A stretch of DNA of 64,000 bases. It comes from Nothophaeocryptopus gaeumannii (taxonomy: Eukaryota; Ascomycota; Dothideomycetes; Mycosphaerellales; Mycosphaerellaceae). The position numbers were made by a program, and so were the translations under genes. The stretch is taken from assembly GCA_031771865.1 (NCBI GenBank), contig JASISA010000010.1, positions 806,001 through 870,000 of the forward strand, in the 5' to 3' direction. The notes beneath the pieces are model-generated. The model was not told where the DNA came from, did no database searches, and saw only the letters and a list, made by a program, of their open reading frames with translations. Positions 10,378 through 22,830 of the stretch are shown piece after piece (position 1 is the stretch's first letter; each line of letters starts with the position of its first letter).

Positions 10378-11376
10378 ATGGCCTCCAAATTCGCGCCGTG
10401 GATGCTCAGAAGCAGCGGCCGGGCCGCACGCTCATTCGTTCAGGAGCAGAGACGGACTTTCCAGACGTCGCAGGTGGCACGGAGCGCATCACTCAATGTG
10501 GTAGGCCAGCACTCTGAAGACTGAGCATGGGAAAAGCAGTCTGATATACGCGCACAGCACCGAAACACCGACCAGAACAACCCCGATATTCCCTTCAAAT
10601 TCAACGCCCAAAATGAGGAGCTTATCAAGGAAGTGCTCTCGCGATACCCGTCCCAATACAAGAAGGCCGCTGTTATGCCTCTCCTCGACCTCGGCCAGCG
10701 ACAGCATGGCTTTACCAGCATCAGCGTCATGAATGAGGTGGCACGACTATTGGAGATGCCCCCGATGCGAGTATATGAGGTGGCTACTTTCTACACAATG
10801 TACAATCGAAATCCTGTTGGCCGATTCCACGTACAATGCTGCACAACGGTAGGGTAAGGCTCAGATGGGGAGTAGTGGACGTGATGCTAATAGAGGTTGC
10901 AGACACCGTGTCAGCTGAACGGCAGTGATGGTATCATGAAGGCCATCGAGGAGGAGCTTGGCATCCACCACGGCGAAACGACCAAGGACAACATCTTCAC
11001 ATTCACCGAAGTCGAGTGTCTGGGCGCATGCGCAAACGCGCCCATGGTTCAAATCAACGACGATTACTACGAGGACCTTACACCCGAGACTACAAAAGAC
11101 TTGCTCCGAGCATTGAAAGAGGCGGCAGAGAAGACGGGCGCCAGCGGGTGGGCGCCAGGTCTTGTTGGAGACAGCGGCAAAGACCAGGTCTCTGGTAAGC
11201 CGACCGGCAAGCAGATCAAGGAGGGCGGTCTTGGATATTCAGCACAAGGCGCCAAGATCCCAGCGCCAGGTCCTTTGAGCAAACGCGTTTCATGCGAGAA
11301 CTCACAAGGCCAGACATCACTACTTGGCGATCTGCCGACTCCTGAACAGATTTTCAGAAAGGACGGCGCCATATAA
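10378..11376 (+). CDS. NADH:ubiquinone oxidoreductase 24-kDa subunit (NDUFV2/NuoE)
   Basis: Subunit of the N-module of mitochondrial complex I that carries the [2Fe-2S] cluster N1a next to the NADH-oxidising 51-kDa subunit. Exons are 10378-10500, 10558-10848 and 10903-11376, giving 295 aa; both introns (57 and 54 nt) are canonical and join in frame. The N-terminus (MASKFAPWMLRSSGRAARSF) is Arg/Ser-rich, a typical mitochondrial presequence. The thioredoxin-like ferredoxin domain is clear: YKKAAVMPLLDLGQRQHG, EVATFYTMYNRNPVG, and the four cluster cysteines in VQCCTTTPCQL and ECLGACANAPM. The C-terminal ~60 residues (GKPTGKQIKEGGLG...) extend beyond the shortest homologues. Family assignment is secure from motifs. 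Confidence 0.96.
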
Positions 11377-12084
11377 GTATACATACTGTAACAATACCAA
11401 TACCCAGAAGAAGCACTGCAATGATCGACTGTCAAAGATTCTCCAGTTTTCAACCCGACGAGGCCGCATGAATACGGACTGCGTGGCGCCCACGCGAGGC
11501 GAATGGCGGACTGCGCTCCAGACATTCAGAACAGCGGCAAGAGAACGAGATGCTCAACTATTCCTGGTAAGCGAAAACATGCTAGGTCTCATGGTGCGGC
11601 CTTCATTTTGCGAGTCGGGACCGGACTTTCGTCAAGAGATGGTATTGGTGCCTTCTCTTGGGATGTGAAACGCTTCCCCCGGCGCCAAGTCAGCGCCACA
11701 CAAGGCGCTTGAAACTCGCACTGCGCGTGCGCAGAGGCACGAACCAGAACTCAATTCTCGTGCTCGGACGTCTTCACTACTCAGTACGTTCAGCTACGTA
11801 TTCCTTCTTGGTACGGCTATCGTCGCTTCTTTCCTGCCTTGTCACCTTTGGCCCTCACTCTCCTCCCTCGAGCATGTCTATCCTTCCTCGTCTCTGTTGA
11901 TACAGAACACATTATGTGCCTTTGAGAGGTATCTTGACATTCATACATTGCGTATATCATTTTCTGTCATTCGTTTAAACAGTCACTCGCTTCGAAAAGT
12001 CAACATCGATTAAGCGCCGATCAATAAACACAACAACAGAAAAAATAACCTTACCCAAAGACATACCTTACACCTGCGTCTGAG
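11377..12084. other. Intergenic region
   Basis: 3' flank of the complex I gene and promoter of the secreted-protein gene. It becomes CT-rich at about 11800-11900 and A-rich just before 12085 (e.g. ATAAACACAACAACAG), a typical fungal 5' UTR. No gene was seen. Confidence 0.45.
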
Positions 12085-13075
12085 ATGCATTGCCTTACTC
12101 TCTTCCTGACAGTCTTGACGGCTCTGTCAACAGGCGTCAGTCACGTTGCTGCTCTCCCTTACCGACAAGGTCAGTCAATCTTCCCCGACTCTCCATGTCC
12201 TCCCAACATTAATCTCCCTACCAGCTCCCGCATCTACCCTCACACTTCGAGCCGAAGTCTGCCCCTACACCTACCTCCGCGCAAACCAGTCGACCGCCTT
12301 TGGCTGGCAACTCGTCGGCTCCTCCGCCAACGCCGACGACCTCGATCAAACATGCCGTCTCCTATCCTCTGGCCAAGCATCGAAATGGACCCAACTAGGC
12401 CTGTCCCTTGATCTCATCGATCGACCAGTCTGCAATGCCCTCTCACCCCACGCCAACACAGCCCTGCCGAAAGTCGCAGCGGCGAATACGAACATCTTCA
12501 CGACGCTAATCACATCAAGTTTTGATAAATCCAACAAAACGACATTCGGATATTTATGCGAAAATATTCGATTCAAGGAGCTGGATGCTTTCCTGCTTGA
12601 CTCGTCTCTCATTACGAATGCGACTTGTGCGTTGGGTGGGGATCTCATCAATCCGGAACCATTCACTTCTTTGGGAAGTACCAATGAGACTGCCGTGGAT
12701 ACGTTCAAGGACGCGCAGAGTAAATTGTTTGCGTATACGTACGTTGTATTCGCAAACACCACCTCGGAGTTGGAAACTTTTTGTGCGGACGCTTCTGCAC
12801 GGACGAAACGGACGGCTTGGGATGCGTTGCAGTTGTGTGGGAGTTGTGTGAAAGATACGATTTGTTCAGTGAAGGAGCCGTTGAGCGTGGGAGAGGCTGG
12901 TGGGTTGGTGAGGGAGTGGTTGAGTAAGAGCTTTCTTGCTGTGATCGAGAATGTTTCGAATGTACCTGGATACAAGAGATGGTTGTGTAACAATCTCGAT
13001 GTTGCAGGGATGGACGAGGTGGGCATGGATGGGAAGTTGGTCAAATCGACCATTTGCAACGATGTGAAGATATGA
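12085..13075 (+). CDS. Secreted cysteine-containing orphan protein
   Basis: Two exons, 12085-12169 and 12225-13075, give 311 aa. The 55-nt intron starts GTCAGT and ends CCTACCAG. The N-terminus is a clear signal peptide (MHCLTLFLTVLTALSTGVSH) with likely cleavage near AALP. The mature protein has about ten cysteines (e.g. EVCPYTYLR, DQTCRLL, RPVCNAL, LQLCGSCVKDTIC) and many N-glycosylation sequons (NQS, NKT, NAT, NET, NTT, NVS), so it is probably extracellular and disulphide-bonded. No family is recognised. In a plant-associated fungus it would be a candidate apoplastic effector, though it is larger than most; that is inference. Composition switches from C-rich to G/T-rich near 12600. Confidence 0.78.
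12590..12640. other. C/A-rich to G/T-rich strand-composition switch
   Basis: Upstream of this point the secreted-protein gene is strongly C-rich on the + strand (12225-12520). Downstream (12620-13050) it is G/T-rich, with codons such as GTG, TTG and GGG replacing C-ending ones. The frame is continuous. Confidence 0.65.
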
Positions 13076-13747
13076 TTTGGAGGAGAACTACGGACTCACA
13101 GACAGAGAAGCGCTCGCATATGGTGATCGGACTAACAGCAGAAGTCTAGACACGTGTTACCTACCTACTCACTTCAATTCTTTGGACCTACATTATTGTA
13201 TATACCGAAACATCGACCGGAGAGACATGCTCGAGAACAAGCAATATCCCTACCGTTTCCCTACCACTAACGAGTCATTACCGATCTCGTGCATGAACCG
13301 TTTGCAGATGTGTCTGGAATAGTTGGCTGAAACGATGGAGCGTCTGAAAGAGCGATAGTCCCAGTTTAGGACTGGCAACGAGCAGCGTATCTGACTTTGC
13401 GGTCGTGCTCAATTGCACCTCTTTAGATCTACTCGTCATGCTTGCTCAGAAGCACCATTTCCACTCACCCCTCTCCCCAATTGCCCAACATCACTCCCTA
13501 CAAACACCACAACCACAGCCGCATACCTACCACCATATCTTCATTAGCCAAAGGCCACACTCATCATTGGACACGTGTACTCACGCAATCGAAGCAGCTA
13601 CAATTTCCCAGTTCTGCGCCGATGTCAAAGCCGCAGTAAGCAGACAATAAAAATCAACTTTGCAGCATTCGACTGCAAGAAGAAGAACAGTATAATCGGA
13701 ACGATGAGGAAAAGCGTTTCGCAGGAGATCGCAAGGATACGCATCAA
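13076..13747. other. Intergenic region, C/A-rich block
   Basis: No convincing gene. A C/A-rich block spans about 13440-13630 and is followed by more G-rich sequence, so a weak version of the composition switch described elsewhere may be present here outside coding DNA. Confidence 0.35.
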
Positions 13748-14561
13748 TCAACGGATTTTGAGTGGGCTGATGGACCGGTAGTCGGAGGCTTCGATGTCGA
13801 TATTGAGTTGTTCAAGGCGGGATTCCTCGGTCTGAGGAAACTGAGTTAAACTGCCATCGCCGTGTGTTTGATCGTGACCACTACTGACTAACTGACCTTG
13901 TCTTCTGTAAGTCGACTCCAGTAGCCGATTTTGAGCTTCTCCATGACCAAGACAGGAAATGAGTCTTTCCAAGTCTTCATGCATAGTAGATCGCGGACAT
14001 CGTCGAAAGTTGGTTCTTCCTCTTCCACCGGCGGTCGTTTCGTTTCGATGTAAAATCGTAGCGTGTATAGAGGTCGCGGTTTGGGGGCTATCGAATTTGC
14101 GCAAGGCTGCGAAAGAGAGTACAGCTTGGTCTGAAAGACACTTGTTATTGCTAAATTTTTCCTATTTTCATACGAGGTTCGATGTGATCTGTATGGCACT
14201 TCACGGACCATCTCCATCAGACCATTTCTCGCCCGAATGCTCTCTCTTCTTCGATCGCCAAGCTCCGTATCTTGCAAATCGAATGATCTGATTTTGTCTT
14301 CCAGATAGCGCATCTCGTCCTGTGTGTAAAGGAGACTTCGTGTGTGTAGGGTGCTGAAGCCTCGGAAGATATGAAAACTGTCTGACATGCAAACCCACCG
14401 AGCTGGAAGATGCATGAACCCTCATCAGACTTCTGATTCAGCTCGATCAAAAGACCGTCAAGATTCCGCCTACTCAGATACAGGATGTCAAGTGTCAGGA
14501 TAAAACGCGGCCCAGCCAGCAAGCCGCGTCCATCACGCCGAGGGTTCAACAACGGAGACAA
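13748..14561 (-). CDS. Possible small multi-exon gene, unknown function
   Basis: Tentative. On the minus strand, 14415-13888 is open and ends GYWSRLTEDK. A canonical intron (GTCAGT... ending CAG) lets it continue into a short exon TEESRLEQLNIDIEASDYRS that stops at 13748. The central part (RYLEDKIRSFDLQDTELGDR, KRPPVEEEEPTFDDVRDLLC) has protein-like composition with predicted helices. The 5' end is unresolved: a further upstream exon (LDILYLSRRNLDGLLIELNQ) may join through a GTGGGT...CACACAG intron, and another open stretch reaches 14793. No family was recognised. Confidence 0.35.
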
Positions 14562-15319
14562 AGTCCACTCCTATGGTTCGAGCGGCCAGGACTGGCTGCG
14601 TTGTGTGGTCGTGTCTGGCAGATGAGAGAAGGAAAAGTGGGAGTATCAACTTCGCACCGAGAGCGGAAGCGGAAGCCAGGAAGTTCTCGATGGGGGCCGC
14701 TGGTACGAGGAAAGCGAGCTCGTGGCGGACGAATAGGTACTGAGACTGCGATTCGATCTCGAACTCGAACTCCTGCCAATGTTGACAGGTCATCTTTTTG
14801 ACTTATTGGGAACGTCCCCAACTCCTACCGCTCATGGTGCAGTTGGTATTGAACCCATGTCTGCGTCCTCATCATGAGAACAGATGTTGCTCGAGAACTT
14901 GGAGGTGCAGATTCAAACACTGGTGATGCAGACGCAGGATGTCCAATTCTTGTAGCGCTGTGATGGACGCATCAAATTCCAATTGGTCGTGTTCCTATAC
15001 CTGCTGGGACTGGGAGAAAAGGAAAACACTATCCCGAATCAAATTCAGAATGCAAATGCTTCGATTCAGTTCAGTTCTGTCTCGTCGCTGCCTTACTGGA
15101 TGATGATGGTCTATACACAACATGCAGTGCCGCGTGCTTTCATGAAATGGGTCATAATCTCGTGTCGTATCGTCGTAAAAGCAGGCCAAGGCAAAGTCTC
15201 CAAAGAGCAACCTCCAATATTCAAGAAGAACTCATAAACAAGAGGGATAAGAACCGCACCCCTTCATTTCCCCAAACCACCTCTTCTCTCATCATTCAAC
15301 CCAGGAAGTGAAGACCTCA
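14562..15319. other. Intergenic region with possible 5' exon of the neighbouring gene
   Basis: A minus-strand open stretch 14793-14533 (begins MTCQHWQEFEFEIESQSQ) could be an upstream exon of the tentative gene at 13748-14561 but cannot be joined with confidence. The rest, up to the stop of the DUF3824-type gene at 15320, shows no gene. Confidence 0.3.
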
Positions 15320-18300
15320 TCAACGCCTCGAATGTCGCCTCCTACGGCCAGCTTCATCATCCTCGTCCGTTCGACCGCCGCTGCCGCTGCCGCCATGATC
15401 ACCTCCTAGAAACCCTTCGGCAAGCGTCTTGAAGATATTGCCCCCACCACCTTTGCCGCTGAGCAGGTCATTAATCTGCGAGGCAAGAGGGTCTTCAGCC
15501 TTGCGATTGCCTTGCTCATCAAACCGGTCCGGTAGATCAATCGTGCCTTCAGACTCCGAGCCCGGTTCGCGGTCGTACTGGTCGCGCATAAGTCCAGTGC
15601 TGTCACGCTTCGATCGCTCACCCTCTCCTCCATGGCGGTCGCGGTCGCGATGAGAATCCCTCTCCCTCTCTTTCCCTTTCCTCCGATGTCGACGATGCCT
15701 GTTCTTACCATCACTTTTCGTCTCCGTATCGCTGGAGCGCGGTTGGTCCGACGGATCACCGCGCTTAGCATCATCTTTCCGTCGGGATGAGTCAGGTGAG
15801 TGAGCGATATTCGACTCCAGATCAAACCTCACGCGGCTGGTAGAGCGAGGGCGTGGACTCGCTAGACCATCTGTGGTGTCAAGTCAGTACGCATGGACAT
15901 TGCACGCAACGCACTTTGCGGGTCCTCAGGACGTACCACCGCCGTCCTGAGATTCGCGCTCATGTTGTTCTTGTTGTTGTGGCAGAGGTTCGCTGCTGGG
16001 CGGACGAGCACTCACATTCTCAGGATCTCTGCCTCTCCTCCCCTCGTCCTGGTCATGCTCTCGAGGGTATTGTGGATCGCCAGGATAAGCTTCGCCAGGA
16101 TATGGCTCGCCATAAGGAGCGCCGGCGTATTGCTGCGGATCGTAAGCCGGTTGCTGTGTGGATGGTTGGCCTGCGTAATCGGCTGGGTTGTACTGCGCGT
16201 ATCCAGGCTGCTGCTCAACGTAGCCACCGTTCTCAGCGTTCGGTGGTGGCGGGAAGTAGTGGCTGCCCGGGTAGTTGGGCTGCTGCGCATAGGGATCCTG
16301 GTTCTGATAGGGAGGGTACTGATTGCCCATAGGTGCAGCGTTGTAAGGATCATCAGGTCGTCGGTCGTCGTAGTACGGATCTTCTTCTACTCAAAAGTCA
16401 GTCACATGTAAACATGTCGAAAAGTCTTGATGATACTCACGTCTCCTGTCGCGTGACCCTCCTCTCGATCTGCTGCGTTCACGCCGCTTGCCCATCTCAT
16501 GGGCAGCCAGGCCCGCAACACCAGCAGCGCCGGCAGCCGTGGCGAACTCTCGCCTACGACTTTTGCTGCGGTGCCGTCTGTTGTCGGGGCTGCTGGAGCC
16601 ACTGCCACCACGACGACGATACCTGCCCGGCGCTTCGTCGTTGTAGTATTGAGACTCAGGATAGATAGGGTCGTGGCCGTATGCTATCAAGCCCGGACCG
16701 TCAACACTCCTTCGGTCATCTGGGTACGGAGCTGGGACAGACCTACTCCTAGACCGAGACCGACTTCTTACTCGGCCTCTGTTCATCTCATCCTCAATGA
16801 TCGCGTCTTTCTTGGCCTCACGATTCGCTTTGTTCTTCTCATAGAGCCCAGCCAACGCTGCGCCGCCGAGACCAGCCGCAGCGATTGGAACACCCGTCTG
16901 TACGCGTGACTTACTGCGTTCCCGACCGCCCCTACTACGAGAGCGAACCTTCTCCCAAATGCCAGCCGCGGCGGCCGAGGCAAGACCAGCTTGAGCAATA
17001 CGGCGGTTTCGATGGTCCGGGTCCCGATGCTTGCGCTCATCGTCCGGTTCGAAGTAGTCGTCAGCGCTATGACGACGTCTCCTTGAGCGACTGCGGCGAG
17101 GTCGGTCGTTCACTATCACGGTCTCGTTGTTCTTGCCGCGGTTCTTCAACGCATAGCCAGCCAATGCACCGACTGCCGCGACAGCAGCCAACCCGCCAAG
17201 CTTTTGGCCCTGGGTCAAGCTACCCAAGGCACCTAAGCCACCTCTACTTCCGGATCTGGACCTGGATCGATGTTTTCTATGACCACGTCGTCCGCCGTAG
17301 TCGCGCTCGCTGCTGCGGGACCTGCTTCGTCGCCCGAAGCGAGACATGCTGCGGACTCTGCTGATACCTTCGGCACCAAGTGCGCCAATAGCCGCACCTG
17401 CAAGCGCGTTGCGGCCTCGACCTCCAGTGTTGTCACCCTGACCCTTGCGATGATGTCTGAGAACCTCCGCAGCTCCAATACCGGCTATGGCGCCCTCAGC
17501 CAGATGCCTTCGGTGGTGCGGATCCTTATCGTCCTCGTATCGGGTCTCTCGGCGCACGTACTCGTAACTGTCGTCACTGCTGTATCCTTGAGAGGCACTG
17601 TCGCGAGGTCGAATCTCCGTCTTACGGTCGTAGCTGTCGCTGCGTCTGCGCCTCTCAACTACACGGCGCTCGTAGAAATAGTCTTCTTCCGGCTTCTTCT
17701 CCGGTTCAGGCTCTGGAATCGGTGCGGGTGGTGCTTCGCTCTTCACGCTCTTCACGCTCTTCACCACCGACTTCGACTCGTCTCTTTCCTCGACTTCCTT
17801 ACGCTCGATGAATTCGTACTGAGGCTCTTCGCGGCGGATGATGATCTTTTGTGGCTCGCGGGGCGCTTCTCGGATGATAATCGGAGCTTGTGGAGCAGGC
17901 GCAGACTCTCGGATGATGATCGGCTGTGGCGCGGGCTGTTGGAAGTACTCGGTACTCTTGCTGTAACGCTCGATGTCGTACGGCCGTTCGCGCTCTCTTG
18001 GTGGTGAGAATGACCGCTCTCGCTCAAAGCGCCATTCACGTGTGGTTGTGCGCTCCGGCGATGGTGGTGAAGGCGCTCGGATCACCTCAGTCTCACGCTC
18101 GACCACCTTATACTCGCTGCGACGCTCAGGTGAATAGTCGCGGTAGACTGTCCGATAGCGGATGTCACGCCTAGGGGACGGATCGCGCTCACGTTCAGTG
18201 CGAGTAATCTTGATATCAACGTCGTCCTTGTCGTAATGAGAGTGAGCATAGTGAGTGTGATTACTCGGTGCCCTAGAGCGCTCCTGCTCAGTGAACTTCT

Positions 18301-18601
18301 CGGTCACCTTATACTCCGTATCGTCATAGTGGCTTGGCGCTTTGGACTTCTTGGACTTATGGGTCTTGTGAGTCTTGGTGGTGCGTGTCGAACGAGCTGG
18401 AGAAGGCGAAGAGCCGCGGCGCTCAGCGCGCTTTATGACGACCTTGCTGGTGGTCTCTTCATCATCGTTGTTGTAGACTGAGCGAGTGATGGACTCAGGA
18501 ACCTTGTAGCGCTTGATGGTGGTGTAGGAACCCCGCGGTTCGTACTCCCTCTCAACATCAGTCTCGCGGTAGACGGTGCGGTCACCGCGGACGGACGCCA
18601 T
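15320..18601 (-). CDS. DUF3824-type RS-rich protein, 1053 aa
   Basis: Exons on the minus strand are 18601-16441, 16386-15937 and 15870-15320. Both introns (54 and 66 nt) are canonical and leave one continuous 1053-aa frame. The N-terminus MASVRGDRTVYRETDVEREY leads a very charged, Arg/Ser/Glu-rich protein. Several repeated blocks of the form HRRHLAEGAIAGIGAAEVLR, NALAGAAIGALGAEGISRVR, LGGLAAVAAVGALAGYALKN and IAQAGLASAAAAGIWEKVRS are short Gly/Ala-rich helices between RS/RRHR stretches. That alternation is what I recall of fungal DUF3824 proteins. A Pro/Tyr/Gln-rich segment follows (MGNQYPPYQNQDPYAQQPNY), then a basic RHRRHRRKGKERERD tail. Role unknown. The Gly/Ala helices could insert into or lie on membranes, and the rest is probably disordered. 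I preferred the ATG at 18601 to one at 18778 because upstream residues are low-complexity and look like 5' UTR. Confidence 0.85.
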
Positions 18602-20987
18602 CTTGGTAGAATTTCGCTCTTGCCCAGATGTTAGTGGGAAGGATGAAGATAAGGGTTGAGGTGAGGTCGGGAGAGTGTTTCGAGGTACGGATACGGTCGT
18701 CAGAGCGTCGCGGGATCTGGAGGTCCTCAGACTAGGTAGCAGTGTGTTCGAAGGCGTGCTGTGCGACACTGCAAGCACACGTCGCCTCTGGTGCTAGGTG
18801 CAGTGTGACCGTATTGCGCCCCAGCTGACCTCTGACCCAGCTCGTGCAGATAGCCTGGTCCGGCTGCAGTGAACGGGCGTAGGTGTGGGTGGTGGTGTGA
18901 GAGCTGATACTCGGCAAGGCCAAAGCCTGGTATCCAGCAATACTGGCAGTCGCGATGGTCGTTGAGGGTGAGTGCGACAGGCACAAACGCCGTCTGCCGG
19001 CAGGCGTAATGTTTGTGCGATTGTGGTTCAGCAAGTGGGCTGCCCTCCCAATGACGCGAGAGGAGGCTGGGGGCGTGAAGCTCCCCAAAACTCAACCAAA
19101 ACGACCTGACTCTCGTTTCAAAACTGAGCACTCAGCAACGCACGGCCAAAATGCGTTGCGATAAAAGAATACACTGTCAAATTTCCATCTGGTTGTGTCG
19201 TTGATTCCAGGAAGCACCTTCATCATCCCCATCCAAGCGCTGCCCTCTCCATGCACCATGACGACACAGAATCAAGGAACACCATCGAGATGCACCACCA
19301 TCCACTTCTCCCACCGCTATCGCGCCCCGGTCTCACCAGAGCGAACAAATATATTACCTCTTCTCGCCTATATACATATTTCATCCGAGTCACAATACCG
19401 ATATCTGACCTGTACGTTTCCGTCTGGTTCGCTTGACCGCAGATATACACAGCGCAGATATACCTGGCAACATCCAAGGAGGTTGATCAGATCTCACACG
19501 GACCACGGGTACTCACATGTTCGCCCGAGACATCCGGTGAACCACGCGTAACTTACTCAACGGTCACAATTCCGCGGTTCTCAAGGCAGTTATTAGGCTT
19601 CTTTGGTTCGGTATCGTGATACTACTTCTTCATCATCAACGGGCCGGTTGATCCATCCACCATCTCCTGAATGTCTTGCACATCGCTTTGTTCGCGTGTA
19701 TTCGCTTCAGTGTGCATTCGTTTCATCTTCTCCGGTTTCACGGAATGATAGCCACGTCTTCAATGTTCCGATAGGACATTTACTGTTTTGTTTCCTTCCC
19801 ATCGACACTTCGACTCAGCGAGTTGCATGAAATACGCTTCTGCCAACGCACAGTGCATATCGATAGCTATAACAGCAGCCCGAAACGTCTCTCTTCAGCA
19901 AAGAAAAAGCAGCAATATGACGAAGGGGGCTGATTTGTTGGGCTTGTCGGCTTCGCTTCAATGATGAGACGAGAGAAAGAAGTGAGGCGCAAGGGATGCT
20001 GGTTTTGGTATACATACAGGACAGGAACCAAGGTTGAAGCCGTGTCTCTTTCTCGCCACCGAGAGACAGTGGAGCCTCTTAAGGCAAAAGGAGAAACCCC
20101 ACGTGCAATTACCGATTTGGAGAACATGTGTTGAAAGATAGCGAAAGAAGGTAGGTGTAGTAAAAAATGGACTCATCCATTCCGTGAGGAAGAAGTAAAT
20201 AAGTACCTTCTATACAAGATCAATTTCAAGATACACAGCCTCATCCAGAAAATATCGAAACGCTGCTCTCATGAGACAAGCAGAGCAGCCAACCCTCAGA
20301 ATACAATCGCTGAAAAATAATTCGCCCTGGGAGAGCGAGATCCCCAGCTCAATCCGAGATAGAAGAATGCCGCTCCAATGCCTTACGCCCTCATATTCTT
20401 GAGGTGTGGTGTCCTGTCCCATAATGCATACCATCATACAGTCAATAATGCCGTCCCATTCCATCCACATCCGTAAATGCACATGCCAAATGCGAAAATT
20501 TCAAGATCTTGACGCACGCTTATGCGCCATTGTCTCCGCGAGACTGATGGGCAGGCTTCTTCTTCCTCTTCTTGCTTCCTCATGCCCTCTCACTCCTGTT
20601 GGGTGAACGTCTGTCGTTACTTTTCGTGTGTCGAAATTGTTGACACGAGGAATCCGCCCATGCAAAAACGATGAGGTTCGCAAAAAGCATTCACACAAAT
20701 GTCCCGCAGATCGTAAAACTCCAGATTGCTCCCGCGTCCAAGTAAATATTGACAAGATTTCGTTCCTTGGTCCTGGTTGGTCTCTCCAGACAGTGAAGAT
20801 GTGCTGTTTCTGGTGATGTAGGCCGTTTCGTTCGTCAGATCCAAGATATTGAGACCGAGCTTTCTGGGATGCTTGTTGTAGGTCGAAAGCTCCATCGTGC
20901 AAGCCCGTGGCGTTGTGGCCACGCCTGCCAGATACCTAGCGAAGAGACATGTGATGTCACCGATCGTTGCCGGTCGCTTCTGCTTCA
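18602..20987. other. Long intergenic region, no gene seen
   Basis: Contains the promoter of the DUF3824-type gene and the 3' flank of the Zn2Cys6 gene. ORFs here are short, overlap on both strands and lack motifs. The minus-strand ORFs 20501-21009 overlap the end of the regulator gene and are probably 3' UTR. Confidence 0.45.
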
Positions 20988-22830
20988 TCATGTTATCAGG
21001 AAGTCCCACCCTCTTGCGTACATGATGGTCTCCCAGTCCCAGGTCTCATCATGGCGTCCGTCATCCATCATCTGCCAGATTAGTTCGACGACATTCCGCG
21101 CGTTCTTGATGTTGGCGAGCGGACTCCATTCCTGCAACCGTTGAAAGGCCTGGGCGATCTCCGGGCGCTGCGCTGGTTCAAACGCTGCGCATCCGAGGAT
21201 GAACAGCGGCATCAGTAGGATGCTTTGGCAGCTCTGGGTAGAAGCATAATCGACATCCCATGGCAGGTCTCTGAGATTCTGAAGTCCTTGCTCGACGCCA
21301 TCATAGAAGTACGAGTTCGGCGTCGAAGGCATAATTGTACGCTGTAAGTAGAGCCATGTGCATGCTCGATACAGCTCACTCGCGATGTGGCGCGGAGTTC
21401 CGGGTTCATGCACTGGTTCCCACTCTTTCAAACATCGATCGATGGTCACTGCTTCCGCGTAGAGTCGTTGGTTGGTCCACGCGACGAATTTGTTGCCCTT
21501 GACTCGTTCCTCGCGGATCTCATCGCGAACGTGGCGAATGCGAGAGATGAATCCAAAGAGGCCATCCAGAACGCCGAGCAGAGTCCCTGCGCCAGGTTGA
21601 ATCATGCATTCAGGGAGTCTGAAGTCTTCCATGAGTTGCAGACTACGGTGGTCGAGCGGGTTGACGAGCGAGGTTATGGAGTTGCTATAGTCGTGGTAGA
21701 GAAGAAACTCCACCAGGAACTGTCGGAAAGATTCGTTAGCAAAAGGTGCAGGAGATGTGTTGAGCATCTCCTTCATAGCGTTAAGATGAATCTGCAGCCG
21801 TCAGTGCTGTTCACAGCTCTATGTATGAGTCCAAGCTTACTCTATAACTGCCACTAAGTTCCCCAGCACAAATGGTTTGAAGGCAGAATATCAATGTTTG
21901 TGCAATCGTCGCATCGCCAATCCGTGTTTCGTCTGTTGCAGCTCGTGTCAGTGCAGTAGATGATCCGGCTCGCACTTCTTGACCCGTCGCTTGGTCCAGG
22001 TCCTTGTGTAAGATCTTTAACGCTTTCTCGTTGTGGTACTCGTGTCGGATTAGCCACTCAGTATCTGGTGTATCGCTTGCTCCGATCAAACAAGTGGCCG
22101 ACAAGTACAGAACACTGGACATAAGGCCCTCGTGCTCGAAGGCCATAGGTAGGATGTGGTCGACAAAACCACTGCTCCGTGGGTTCTTGGGGTCCGAAAG
22201 CGACAACAATCTGCCCAAGTTGCAATTGAAGTATTCGAAGAAGTGCTTGTCTATCGCTCCATCGACGCCTTTCACCATACTCGGCAACGAGGCGGCGGGC
22301 TTGCCACTGTGTCGCCTGAGCTGCAGCTGTCTCTGCTTGCCGCTCCTCCACTCTGATTTTGGCTCGTATCCGTCGCATACGACGTTGTTCTTTTCGCAGT
22401 TCTGGCAGTATGGCTTCGTCTCGTCACACTTCTTCTTGCGGCGGCGACAGGTCCCGCAGCCCGTCTTCGACCTTGCATGCGAGGTCTTCTTCGGCTCGAC
22501 GATTGGATGCTTTCGGGGTCGACCGCGTTTCCGGGGAGCGGAACCAGGCGGTGGCGGCGGACCTGCGATAGGCTTGGCGTCTTTCAGGACGTCTAGCGCG
22601 TTCATGCCATCCTCCAAGTCTTCGATTTTCGGCTTGACAGACTCGGGCGAGGCATGCTCGCTGGCACCGTCGTCGCTGTCGGGTGTGATCACGTCGGTGT
22701 TTTGCGTGTCTGCGGTCTGTTCGGGCGACGAGTTGGAGCTTGCGGAGTCTTGCGTGCTGGAGCCGGAGCCGGAGCTGCGCCTTTGGCTGTAGGAGGCGGC
22801 TTCGTCAGTAGGCGATGTTGTCGAGTGCAT
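20988..22830 (-). CDS. Zn2Cys6 transcription factor with AT-hook
   Basis: Exons are 22830-21841 and 21791-20988 (49-nt intron, GTAAGC...CTGCAG), giving 597 aa. An N-terminal Ser/Asp-rich region is followed by an AT-hook-like RKRGRPRKHP and then the Gal4-type binuclear zinc cluster, CGTCRRRKKKCDETKPYCQN...VCDGY, with six cysteines correctly spaced. The rest resembles the fungal-specific transcription factor region (KHFFEYFNCNLGRLLSL; middle homology with many helices; FILGCAAFEPAQRPEIA near the end). It is a nuclear regulator with unknown targets. The ATG at 22830 is preferred to an in-frame one at 22962, whose added residues look like leader sequence. The nearest upstream region is gene-poor, so the neighbourhood gives no target hint. 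Confidence 0.92.

Noticed and set aside
12346..13059. 237-codon minus-strand ORF
   Set aside because: Antisense shadow of the secreted-protein gene, which has a signal peptide and a canonical intron on the plus strand.
17270..18007. 245-codon plus-strand ORF with hydrophobic stretches
   Set aside because: It lies antisense to the DUF3824-type gene and arises from complementing its RS-rich codons; the minus-strand gene has clean splicing and repeated domain-like blocks.
22004..22792. 262-codon plus-strand ORF
   Set aside because: Antisense to the Zn2Cys6 regulator gene; no motif of its own.
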